From Chryseobacterium pennipullorum (lineage in GTDB: Bacteria > Bacteroidota > Bacteroidia > Flavobacteriales > Weeksellaceae), in contig NZ_QNVV01000017.1 of assembly GCF_003384725.1 (NCBI RefSeq), forward strand, positions 47,071 to 111,070: a DNA stretch of 64,000 nucleotides, read 5' to 3'. Positions 41,983-50,617 of the stretch are shown in pieces. The first letter of the stretch is position 1. Each line of letters begins with the position of its first letter. A program made the position numbers and the translations under genes. The notes beneath the pieces were generated by a model. That model made no database searches. It saw nothing but the letters and a program-made list of their open reading frames with translations, and had not been told where the DNA came from.

Positions 41983-44451
41983 TTAAAATTTAAAGCTTAC
42001 CTCAGCAACAAAATTACGAGGCATCTGCGCTACGACAACGCCCTGTCCTGCGAAATATTGTACATTACCCAGATTATTCATCTTAAATCCTAATCTGTAT
42101 CTTTCTTTTTCAAGGGAGATGGATGCATTAACTAAGGTATAAGCTGGAAATGCAAACTGTCCGGTTTTCACTTTGTTTCCGGTAATCTGCTTTCCTACAT
42201 GGTTGACCCCGAAACCTACTCCCAGTCCCTGAAGTCCACTGATCGGAAGGATATAGCTGATCCATGAATTGAATACATTGGCAGGGCCGGCAGATTCCGG
42301 ACGGCGTCCTTCCACATCTGCATCTGCTTTTTCAAATCTGCTGTGGTTATACGTATATCCGGCCATAATATTTAGTCCCTGAACAGGATTCATAATGGTT
42401 TCAATTTCGATCCCTTTACTTCTCTGTGTCCCATCCTGAACAACAATATTATATTCTTTCCCATCTTGGAAAACTCCGATTCCACGCTGTATATTATCAA
42501 CAAGGATGTCATAGTATCCTACGGTGAAATTAACTTTATTTCTCAAAAGATTTCCTTTTATTCCCACTTCCCACTGGTTCGCCATCTGTGGTTTCATATC
42601 TCCGCTGTAATCCGCCAACTGCTGGATAACAGGCGGTGTATAACTAAAGCCGTTCATATAGTTTCCGTAGGCAGATAATTGATCCTTAATGATCTGATAC
42701 ACTATTCCTACTTTTGGAGACAGTGCGGTCTGTTTGAATTCCCCAGCCCGAATATTGGTATTCATGTTAAGCTGTCCTTCACTTTGATAATGATCAAGAC
42801 GTAAACTTAACAATGTAATCAAACGGTCCGTAATATAGGTTACATTGGAGATATATGCTCCATACAGGTTCGCTGATGAAGTATTTCTCACTAATGCATT
42901 TTTTTTCACATCAATAGCATCCTGGATAGCCCCGTTAATTCTCTTAAGAGCCAGGTCTCTGGATATGTTACCATATATTCCGGTCACTGATCCTCCCACC
43001 GGTCCTGAAGGGTTTCTTCCATCAATTTTATCAAAAACCACAATCGGAGAATGATTATTGTTAATAGACTGATTAAGATAATCCAGTCCGATCAATACTT
43101 TATTTTTAACCTTACCGATGTTAAATTCTCCGTTAAAGTTTTGCTGGATGCTTGTAGAAGAAGCTTCTGAGTTCTGCCATTGTACATTACGTTCCAATAT
43201 GGTATCACTTTCATTTCCTCTGATAAACTGGTATTGGTATAACCCTTCCGTTTTTCTGAAGTTTCTTGAAAGCAAGGTTTGTGAAGACCATTTGTCTGAA
43301 ATTTTGTAATTAGCCTCTGCTTTTACGTTGATTGACGGAGCCTTCAAGGTCATATCATTATTGGAATATGACTTTTTCCAGTCGAATCCAAGTTCATCGG
43401 GATTATGAGCAAAATAAGGTCTTGTTCTGGGAAGGAAAATAATCGGGGTATTGGTTCCTTCATAATTGTAGATCTGCGCGCCTAAGTTGAACTTAAGTCT
43501 GTCGTTAACCTGATAACTCACGGTAGGTGCTACAAAAAACGACTTCCTGAATTCAGAATCCCTGAATCCGTTCTGATACTGATAGGCCGCATTTAAACGG
43601 AACAACATATTTCGCGAATCTGTAATCGGACCGTAAACATCAGCGGTTACCCGGTTCAGATTATAGCTTCCCATAAGATAAGAGGCTTCTCCACCGAAAT
43701 AATCCTTTGGCTTTTTGGTCACCGAATTGATGAGTCCGCCGAAAGATGTTACCGCTCCGCCGTATAAAGTTCCTGCCGGCCCTTTGATCACTTCTAAACG
43801 TTCAATATCTGCAGGATCGATCTCTCCGTTGGTTGTTGCGGGAACTCCGTCTACCATCGATACTTTTGTAGGAAAACCTCTCAGACTGTAGTAGAAGCTT
43901 CCATCTCCGGAACCTCTTCCGGGACTCCCCTGCATTTTCACCATACCCGGAACATTTTTTAATACTTCTGAAATATCATACGTAAGCTGCTCCTTCATAA
44001 TCTGCTGGTTAATACTGGTAAACGCCTGCGGATTTTCTAAATTCTTTAATGGCATTTTGGAAACCGAAATGCTGTCTTTATCCAGAAACTTATTTCTGCT
44101 GAATGCATATACTGTAATTCCCTCGATGACATTGTTGTTGAGTGGTGCGTAAATGGCAGGAATTTCACTGATATCTTTCTGAATGTGAATAGGCTCACGC
44201 ATCAGTTCAATATCATTTAAAACCACCTGAAGCGTATATTCCCCAGGTGGCACATTTTCAAAGTAGTATTCTCCTAAATTATTTGTTTTTGCCTGATAAG
44301 AAGTGTTGACCAATCTTAAAAGGGCATTTTTTACAGGTGCCTGTTCAGACAGCATGATCTTGCCATGAATTCTGTCGTTCTGCTGTGCAGAAAGCGATTG
44401 GGAAGATAAAGCAAGACCAAGAAGTAATATAAGGGTTTTAGATGTTTTCAT
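41983..44451 (-). CDS. TonB-dependent siderophore receptor with carboxypeptidase-like domain
   Basis: The 822-residue outer-membrane receptor has a signal peptide (MKTSKTLILLLGLALSSQSL, cleavage near 22). A CarboxypepD-like domain follows (about 28-110; RLVNTSYQAKTNNLGEYYFE), a plug at about 130-260 (TYDISEVLKNVPGMVKM, then ERLEVIKGPAGTLYGGAVTS), and a 22-strand barrel that ends FVAEVSFKF with the C-terminal Phe. It resembles the ferric-hydroxamate/citrate branch (FhuA/FoxA type). It overlaps the AMP-ligase gene by 14 bp, so it belongs to the biosynthetic operon and probably imports its product. Confidence 0.94.
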   Translation of the reverse strand: MKTSKTLILLLGLALSSQSLSAQQNDRIHGKIMLSEQAPVKNALLRLVNTSYQAKTNNLGEYYFENVPPGEYTLQVVLNDIELMREPIHIQKDISEIPAIYAPLNNNVIEGITVYAFSRNKFLDKDSISVSKMPLKNLENPQAFTSINQQIMKEQLTYDISEVLKNVPGMVKMQGSPGRGSGDGSFYYSLRGFPTKVSMVDGVPATTNGEIDPADIERLEVIKGPAGTLYGGAVTSFGGLINSVTKKPKDYFGGEASYLMGSYNLNRVTADVYGPITDSRNMLFRLNAAYQYQNGFRDSEFRKSFFVAPTVSYQVNDRLKFNLGAQIYNYEGTNTPIIFLPRTRPYFAHNPDELGFDWKKSYSNNDMTLKAPSINVKAEANYKISDKWSSQTLLSRNFRKTEGLYQYQFIRGNESDTILERNVQWQNSEASSTSIQQNFNGEFNIGKVKNKVLIGLDYLNQSINNNHSPIVVFDKIDGRNPSGPVGGSVTGIYGNISRDLALKRINGAIQDAIDVKKNALVRNTSSANLYGAYISNVTYITDRLITLLSLRLDHYQSEGQLNMNTNIRAGEFKQTALSPKVGIVYQIIKDQLSAYGNYMNGFSYTPPVIQQLADYSGDMKPQMANQWEVGIKGNLLRNKVNFTVGYYDILVDNIQRGIGVFQDGKEYNIVVQDGTQRSKGIEIETIMNPVQGLNIMAGYTYNHSRFEKADADVEGRRPESAGPANVFNSWISYILPISGLQGLGVGFGVNHVGKQITGNKVKTGQFAFPAYTLVNASISLEKERYRLGFKMNNLGNVQYFAGQGVVVAQMPRNFVAEVSFKF

Positions 44452-45826
44452 GCTGTAAGTTTTGTAACAGGGGATAATTTATTTTACCGTTTTGTGATAA
44501 TGGAAAAGATTCTATACGTTCGGTGCGTACATATTGTGGATTGATACGCAGTTTGTTTTTGATGGTTTCTGTGATGACCTGGGGATCAACATCCGGGTTG
44601 TCATACAACACAACAATTTTTTTATCGTTGGAATTCAGACATACAAATGTATTTCCCTTCAGCTCATTTTTAAGGATAAATTCTACTTCGTCCAGGTTAA
44701 GGCGTATTCCGAAAAGCTTCATAATACGTTTGATTCTTCCGGTGATGTAATAGATCCCGTTAGGTCCTTTTCTGGCAGTATCGCCGGTATGCAGTACCGA
44801 AGACTGCTCATAGGTTGCAAGGTCTGCAAGGGTATTGGCATATCCCCCGAAAATACTGGAATGTGAAAAAAGAAGCTCATCCGTATCAGGATCTATACTG
44901 AAATTTCCACCCTTTACAGGTGTTCCTATAGACGTTTCCTCTTCCAGCAATCCGTCTGTGGTAAGATACGCCATCCTTCCACCAGCCTCAGTCTGTCCGT
45001 ATTGTGCAAAAAAATCTTTCCCAAATTCATGGCAATAGGAGAAAATCGTTTTTCTAAGCTCAGCGTTGATCACTCCTCCGGTATGGGTAAAATACCTGAT
45101 GCTCGGGCTGTCTTTTCTGAAGAATCCTATTCTGTTCAGGTTTTCATACAGATAAGGAACACCACCCAACGTACTATAGCCGTATTCTTCCATTTCGTCC
45201 CAGAATGCTTTCTGCATAATGTCTTTATCTGAACATACGATTCTTCCCGCCCGCATACAGTTGGTGGTAAAAATAGAGAATCCATACACAAAATTAATCG
45301 GTACATTCAGGGGGACAACATCAGACTCAAGAATTGGCATGTACTGAAGAATGCTGATGGCATTCTGATAGAGATTTTCATCTGACAGCTTTACCAGCTT
45401 CGGAATCCCAGTGGTTCCTGAAGTACTCAGCAAGATTTTGATTTCTGGATGAATGTTAACCTCATCCTGATAATCATCCTTCATAAAGATGCTGATGGTA
45501 TCCGAGAGCTTCTTCATGCTGTAACCCGGAATTTCTTCACGAAGCGGATCAAAGATGTATTTGGGACGGTACTCTGCTTCGATACGGTCTTTAAACTCCG
45601 AATGCAGCTTTTGTCCCAATATGGCAATGGTGTGTGCTGTTCCGTAAAAATTGAGGAGAACCTCAATCCCGGGCAGCTGATTGTCATTGTACAGAAAAAG
45701 CAATCCTTTTTCTGCAGGGTTTAAGCCTAAAGACCCGGACAGGACTTCAAGCGGTATTGTGGTACCGCTTGAAGCTTCTGTAAACACCAGGTTCTTGTTG
45801 GCCATTACATTTTCTAAAATTTTCAT
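44438..45826 (-). CDS. Stand-alone AMP-dependent acyl/amino acid ligase of the siderophore operon
   Basis: The 462-residue adenylating enzyme shows A3 LLSTSGTTGIPKLVKLSDEN, A5 YGQTEAGGRMAYL, A7 HTGDTARKGPNGIYYITGRI, A8 KLFGIRLNLDEVEFIL and the A10 Lys in SQNGKINYPLL. It is shorter than acyl-CoA synthetases (about 550) because its N-terminal part is reduced. It lies 4 bp after a carrier protein gene, so it probably loads an acid onto that carrier instead of CoA. The acid is unknown. A dicarboxylic acid such as fumarate, or a fatty acid, would fit the siderophore type proposed here. Confidence 0.87.
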   Translation of the reverse strand: MKILENVMANKNLVFTEASSGTTIPLEVLSGSLGLNPAEKGLLFLYNDNQLPGIEVLLNFYGTAHTIAILGQKLHSEFKDRIEAEYRPKYIFDPLREEIPGYSMKKLSDTISIFMKDDYQDEVNIHPEIKILLSTSGTTGIPKLVKLSDENLYQNAISILQYMPILESDVVPLNVPINFVYGFSIFTTNCMRAGRIVCSDKDIMQKAFWDEMEEYGYSTLGGVPYLYENLNRIGFFRKDSPSIRYFTHTGGVINAELRKTIFSYCHEFGKDFFAQYGQTEAGGRMAYLTTDGLLEEETSIGTPVKGGNFSIDPDTDELLFSHSSIFGGYANTLADLATYEQSSVLHTGDTARKGPNGIYYITGRIKRIMKLFGIRLNLDEVEFILKNELKGNTFVCLNSNDKKIVVLYDNPDVDPQVITETIKNKLRINPQYVRTERIESFPLSQNGKINYPLLQNLQHENI

Positions 45827-45830
45827 ATTC

Positions 45831-46076
45831 TTAGTTTTCTACGAGGACATCGTATTTTTTCATTTTTTCACGAATTTTTCCAACAGTACCCATTTCCAGG
45901 ATATCATTGAAATCAAATTTGATCTGGTAGAACTGTTCAAGAGCTTCTACAATAAGGAGATGAGACATAGAATCCCATTCCGGAATTTCCTGATAGGTAA
46001 GGTTTTCATCCACCAGTTCTTTTTTTACTGCAATTGCAGAGGCGATAATTTCATAAAATTCTTCTGTTGTGTTCAT
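45831..46076 (-). CDS. Acyl carrier protein
   Basis: The 81-residue protein has the carrier fold. IPEWDSMSHLLIVEALEQFY holds the attachment Ser36 in D-S-M (the phosphopantetheine site), and DFNDILEMGTVGKIREKMKK forms helices 3-4. It lies between the MATE transporter and the AMP ligase with gaps of only 1 and 4 bp. NIS siderophore pathways normally use acyl-CoA, so a dedicated carrier is unusual and points to ACP-bound acyl donors for the GNAT domain or another acylation. Confidence 0.92.
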   Translation of the reverse strand: MNTTEEFYEIIASAIAVKKELVDENLTYQEIPEWDSMSHLLIVEALEQFYQIKFDFNDILEMGTVGKIREKMKKYDVLVEN

Positions 46077-46077
46077 T

Positions 46078-47481
46078 TTAAATTTTTATAGTTTTCCATT
46101 TACCGTTTTTAAAAATCATAAGGAATAGCACAGCCAATACAATTTCCGAAGAAACTATAGCCGTGAATATTCCGCTCAGTTCCCATTGAAACCTTACCCC
46201 CAGAAGGTAGGCTAACGGAAGCTGAATAACATAAAACATGATGATATACAGCAGCGTAACCTGCATAATATTTCCGGCTGCATTCAGTGCCCGGCTGATC
46301 ACCATGGTGAATCCTAACAGCAGATAGGCCATGGAAACCACGTGGATGTACTGTACGGCATACCGTGCGACTTCAGGTTCTGTCGTGAAGAATTTCACCA
46401 CGTATTCTGCTGCAAGCTGCCAGAACAAAGCTACTGCCACAAGATAAGTCATGTTGATCGTTCCTGCCCTCCAGACCGTTTTCTCTGCACGCTCAGGATC
46501 TCCGGCTCCTAAATTCTGACCCGTAAGCACCCCGGCAGCATTGCCTATTCCCCATGCCGGCATGGTTGCTACTGAAGCAATACGCTGTGCAATAATATAC
46601 CCTGCAAGAGCGGTCGTTCCGAAGGTTGAAATAATCTTCACCATGATCAGCCAGCTGGATGTGGGAATAATATACTGAACCAGTCCTCCGAAGGCGATCT
46701 TCAGGATTTTCTGTAAGAGTGGAATGTCCAGATGAAAAGGAACCAGAATCTGGATGCTCGTTCTTCCGGAAAGAAGAATAAAAGCCTGGTATAAAACAGC
46801 CAGGAGCCTTGATAAAACCGTGGCATAAGCTAGCCCCATCAATCCGAAAGCGGAAATAAAACCCAATCCAAATACCAGGATGACGGCAAATATAATGTTC
46901 GAGATATGGCAGATCCAAAGTGATTTCATAGCAAGATCAGCATCCCCGGCTCCCCGGAAAAGCCCATTTACAGAAAGACGCAGGATCACCAACCCAATGC
47001 TTATAAAAACCAGTCTGGAAAAAGAAAGCCCGTCACTTACAGTATCTGCATTGATGCCCAAAAAGCTTACAATTTCCGCCGCAAAATAACAGGAAATCCC
47101 TCCGATAAGCAAGGCGAAAAAGAGCGCCAACATCATAATATAGTGAGCTGTTCTTCCCATCCCTACTTTGTCTTTTTCACCGGCCCTTCTTGCAGTGAGC
47201 GTAGCTGCCGCAATACCAAGCCCAACAGCAATGGCATATGCAAAATTGATGTAGTTATCCGTAATTCCTACAAGCCCAAGCACCTTATCACCTAATCTGG
47301 CAATAATCAAAAGATTGACACTTACAAATACGGACTCCATCACCAGCTCCATCACCATAGGAATGGCTAAGCTAAAGATGGAACGGTTGATACTTCCGGA
47401 AGTAAGCTCTGTTTTCTTTCCGGCCAGGGCTCCATAGGTAAAAACCGTTCCTTCTTTTAGTATATGCAGGAATTTCCTCAT
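46078..47481 (-). CDS. MATE-family efflux transporter, probable siderophore exporter
   Basis: The 467-residue protein has twelve helices in two similar halves: FSLAIPMVMELVMESVFVSV (35-54) and LKIAFGGLVQYIIPTSSWLI, each starting a half with the P and E positions usual in MATE proteins. DNYINFAYAIAVGLGIAAAT follows helix 2. The ATG overlaps the stop of the second IucA/IucC synthetase gene by 4 bp and a carrier protein gene follows. Export of the finished siderophore is inferred from this position. Confidence 0.92.
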   Translation of the reverse strand: MRKFLHILKEGTVFTYGALAGKKTELTSGSINRSIFSLAIPMVMELVMESVFVSVNLLIIARLGDKVLGLVGITDNYINFAYAIAVGLGIAAATLTARRAGEKDKVGMGRTAHYIMMLALFFALLIGGISCYFAAEIVSFLGINADTVSDGLSFSRLVFISIGLVILRLSVNGLFRGAGDADLAMKSLWICHISNIIFAVILVFGLGFISAFGLMGLAYATVLSRLLAVLYQAFILLSGRTSIQILVPFHLDIPLLQKILKIAFGGLVQYIIPTSSWLIMVKIISTFGTTALAGYIIAQRIASVATMPAWGIGNAAGVLTGQNLGAGDPERAEKTVWRAGTINMTYLVAVALFWQLAAEYVVKFFTTEPEVARYAVQYIHVVSMAYLLLGFTMVISRALNAAGNIMQVTLLYIIMFYVIQLPLAYLLGVRFQWELSGIFTAIVSSEIVLAVLFLMIFKNGKWKTIKI

Positions 47482-49292
47482 ACCGCTGCAACAGAGTTTT
47501 TGTTGGCAATCTGGTGCAGCGGATTAGGCAGTGCCCCGTCTTTTCTTGGAATTGCAAACGCTTTGTTTTCGCTGTATCCGTTATTTTTCAGACGCAGGCT
47601 GTTGATATAAAATCTCTTGAATGCAGGAACATACAGATCGTATTTCTCATAACGTTCCTGAAGGTGTGCGTTCTCTTCTTTGTAGTTTTCGATACAGTGG
47701 TGAACCAGTGTCCAGAATGTTTCTTCTTTAAAGTCAGAGTATGTATGCAGTACATTCGAAAGGTATCTGAAGAAGGCATCGAAAACACCAAGCAGAATAA
47801 ATAGTGGTATATTTTCTTTATTGGAAGACTGGATCAATCCGTCTGCCAGATGGGCAGGAAGCTTTTCCCTTGCTTCTGTCGTCAATACAATATCATCTAC
47901 AAAATCTTTAATAACAATTCTCTGTGGAACCCCATTTTTAAGGACGACCATAATGTTTTCACCATGAGGAGTAACACACAGCGAGTGGGTATAATAAATA
48001 TGCAGCAAAGGAGTAAGGTAAGCATCAAGGTAATTGGTGATCCATTCTTTAATGCTCATTCCCGCTTTTTCTGCAAATGCCTGAACGAGAGGAATTCCGT
48101 TATCGTCTACGTAAAGCAGAGAGGCCATAGTGACCATCTGCTCATCTTCCGTCAGGTAATTTTCAGCACTTTCGCGCCATAAAGCACCCAGAAATTCATT
48201 ATACTGATAAGGAACATTAGCAATAGCGCCGTATTGTGGATGCAGATAAGCGATGGAAGCTTCTTCTCCTAAAAAGATAGTTCCTTTCTCTTCAAGGTAA
48301 GCATCATCCTTTATCAGACCTTTTACCCAATCTGTAATCGACGGTGCAATTTTCATCTGTTTCGGAGACAAACCTCTGATATTACCGGTGCTCAGGATAG
48401 AGACCGCTGTTTTCAGATATCTTTTTTCGGGATGATCTGCATTAAACAAAGTACGGATGCTCTGCTGGGGGCTATAGGTATCCTCTCCTTCGCCCAGCTT
48501 TATTAAAAGTCCCGAAGCAATATCTCCGGCGAAATGAATCTGAAGCTTATGCTCCCACTGCCACGGATGTACGGGAATAAAGTGATAATCCTCCACATTT
48601 TTGCCCTCATTGATAAGCTTTTGCTGAAAAGCGTGATACAATACATCTCCTATTTCGGAACGGTAAAATTCCTCCCTGTTGATATGATTCAGTGATTGAA
48701 ATTCTGATCTGCTTGTATGAGAGGCCAGCCAGATCACTTTGAGGTTTTCTTCTGCTTCAGGAGCAAATGTCTTCAAGTCACGGGGAGAAAAACCCAGTCT
48801 GCTTTTGTTCACAATCACCCATGGATGTCCGGTCATATTGTGTTCTACGGTCTGATAATCTGCAGCGGCAAGATCTTGTGAAGCCATAACTCCTTTGGTT
48901 AAGATCAGGGCATCACAATACAGGGTATGCAGCAATTCTTCCGTATATCTTGCGATGGTGTAAGGATCAAGATCAAATACAGCCTGCATTTCCATAAAGA
49001 AAGCGGCAACATCAAGGAAAGGCTGCTCTTGTCCATTCTCTGTTTTGACGATGCTTTTTTTATCAATATGCCAGTAGTCCATCATTCTTTCCTGGCCCCG
49101 GAAGTGGTACACAATGTTTTCAAAACCGGTTTCAAGAGTAAAAACAGTGAATCCGTCCTGGTCTTCAGAGGTTACAGTTGGTTTCAGAAGCTCTTCATGT
49201 ATCAGCTCTGCAATCGTTTTGGCCATTAGGTTTCTGTTGGCCTGATGCCAGTGTTCCTGGCTAATGGTATTATCTTTTAAGTGGGTGTTCAT
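47478..49292 (-). CDS. NIS siderophore synthetase (IucA/IucC family), stand-alone
   Basis: The 604-residue enzyme condenses a carboxylate (citrate) with an amine or hydroxamate arm using ATP. Visible blocks: LGFSPRDLKTFAPEAEENLK (168-187), VHPWQWEHKLQIHF, YSPQQSIRTLFN, KTAVSILSTGNIRGLSPKQM, and the active-site THSLCVTPHGENIMVVL followed by RIVIKDFVDDI. It ends with the FhuF-like C-terminal helices. It lies 8 bp after the N-hydroxylase gene. With the fused synthetase upstream it gives two NIS enzymes, enough to load both ends of citrate. Confidence 0.95.
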   Translation of the reverse strand: MNTHLKDNTISQEHWHQANRNLMAKTIAELIHEELLKPTVTSEDQDGFTVFTLETGFENIVYHFRGQERMMDYWHIDKKSIVKTENGQEQPFLDVAAFFMEMQAVFDLDPYTIARYTEELLHTLYCDALILTKGVMASQDLAAADYQTVEHNMTGHPWVIVNKSRLGFSPRDLKTFAPEAEENLKVIWLASHTSRSEFQSLNHINREEFYRSEIGDVLYHAFQQKLINEGKNVEDYHFIPVHPWQWEHKLQIHFAGDIASGLLIKLGEGEDTYSPQQSIRTLFNADHPEKRYLKTAVSILSTGNIRGLSPKQMKIAPSITDWVKGLIKDDAYLEEKGTIFLGEEASIAYLHPQYGAIANVPYQYNEFLGALWRESAENYLTEDEQMVTMASLLYVDDNGIPLVQAFAEKAGMSIKEWITNYLDAYLTPLLHIYYTHSLCVTPHGENIMVVLKNGVPQRIVIKDFVDDIVLTTEAREKLPAHLADGLIQSSNKENIPLFILLGVFDAFFRYLSNVLHTYSDFKEETFWTLVHHCIENYKEENAHLQERYEKYDLYVPAFKRFYINSLRLKNNGYSENKAFAIPRKDGALPNPLHQIANKNSVAAV

Positions 49293-49300
49293 TTTTAATA

Positions 49301-50617
49301 TTAAATTTTGACAGTTGGTAATTCAGCGTATTGTTCTACATCAAAATCCTGGAAAGCGATTTTCTTCTCTATTTTGTAATGTTCCCTTCCAAGAATATCA
49401 TTGATGATATAAGAATTACGGTAGGCGGCCATTCCAAGGTCTGTGGAAATATAGCTGTGAGTGTGTACCTCCGCATGAAGCACATAGATCTCGCCTCCGT
49501 TATGGTCTATGGAATAATTCCTGTTGACGTCAAACAATCCGCTGGAATCTCTTTTGATTCTCGATTGAATATTCTGTAAGAAAGATGGCTCATGATAACG
49601 GTAGCCGGTTCCCAGAATCAGGTAATCCGCCTCCTGTTCATAAGGAACCTCCTGTTCCAGTTGCGTAAATTCCAGATTCATAAGATATGGGTCGTTGATT
49701 TCTACCCTGTTCAGCTGGCTGTTCGGAATAATTCTGAGCCTTGGATCGGCATTGTCTATATTAAGATCATAGATGAAATCATAGATATCATTGATCAGAT
49801 CATAATTGATTCCCTTGAACTGGCTTTGCTGTTTGCTTAAAATGGCTTTTTTTGCCGTTTCGGTTCTGTTATAGAAATATTCTACGTAATCAGGAGAAGT
49901 AAGTTCCAGCGTAAGCTTCGAATATTCCATCGGGAAGAACCTGTCCGGTCTTGAATACCAGCCCAGTTCCGTAGTTTCATTTCTGTTTTGAAGAAGATCG
50001 TAAAAAACTTCCGCAGCGCTCTGTCCGGAGCCGATGATGGCTATTTTCTTTCCTTCAGTCAAAAGTTCTTCTTTTCGGTACAGGTAATGGCTGGTATGCA
50101 TAATGCGTGCATCATCTTTAGGAATAAAAGAAGGAATATTGGGCTGTGTTCCTGTCCCAAGAATCAGTCTCTCCGTTTTGAAAACCGTCGTTTCTTTGGT
50201 TTTTGTGTGAATTGTAGTCACCAGATACAAGCCATCCTCATAGGTGATATCCACTACCTGCGTAGAAAAACGGCATTGTGGAAGCTGCTGAATCACCCAT
50301 TGGCAATAGCGGTTGTATTCTTTTCTTGGGATAAAGAAGCTTTCCCTGATAAAGAATTTATACAGCCTTCCGGTTTCTTTCAGATAGTTCAAAAGGCTCA
50401 GCGGGCTTGTAGGATCAGCCATCGATACGCAGTCACATAGAAAAGGCGTCTGCAGGGTAACATGGTCAATCATCAATCCCGGATGCCAGTCGAAACCATC
50501 CCGCTGGTCCAGGAAAAGTGTTTTAAGTTCCGGAATCGGGTCGGATAATGCGGCAAGCCCCAGATTGAACGGACCTATTCCTATGCCTATGATGTTATAT
50601 ATCGTTTCGTTATTCAT
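49301..50617 (-). CDS. Lysine/ornithine (diamine) N-hydroxylase
   Basis: The 438-residue flavin monooxygenase has the FAD motif NIIGIGIGPFNLGLAAL (8-24), WHPGLMIDHVTLQTPFLCDC, the NADPH motif IAIIGSGQSAAEVFYDLLQN at about 190-210, and the FATGY-type LILGTGYRYHEPSF near residue 340. The family (IucD, PvdA, RhbE, DesB) hydroxylates the terminal amine of lysine, ornithine or cadaverine. With a decarboxylase upstream, the diamine is the likely substrate. It overlaps the NIS-GNAT gene by 8 bp. Confidence 0.95.
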   Translation of the reverse strand: MNNETIYNIIGIGIGPFNLGLAALSDPIPELKTLFLDQRDGFDWHPGLMIDHVTLQTPFLCDCVSMADPTSPLSLLNYLKETGRLYKFFIRESFFIPRKEYNRYCQWVIQQLPQCRFSTQVVDITYEDGLYLVTTIHTKTKETTVFKTERLILGTGTQPNIPSFIPKDDARIMHTSHYLYRKEELLTEGKKIAIIGSGQSAAEVFYDLLQNRNETTELGWYSRPDRFFPMEYSKLTLELTSPDYVEYFYNRTETAKKAILSKQQSQFKGINYDLINDIYDFIYDLNIDNADPRLRIIPNSQLNRVEINDPYLMNLEFTQLEQEVPYEQEADYLILGTGYRYHEPSFLQNIQSRIKRDSSGLFDVNRNYSIDHNGGEIYVLHAEVHTHSYISTDLGMAAYRNSYIINDILGREHYKIEKKIAFQDFDVEQYAELPTVKI

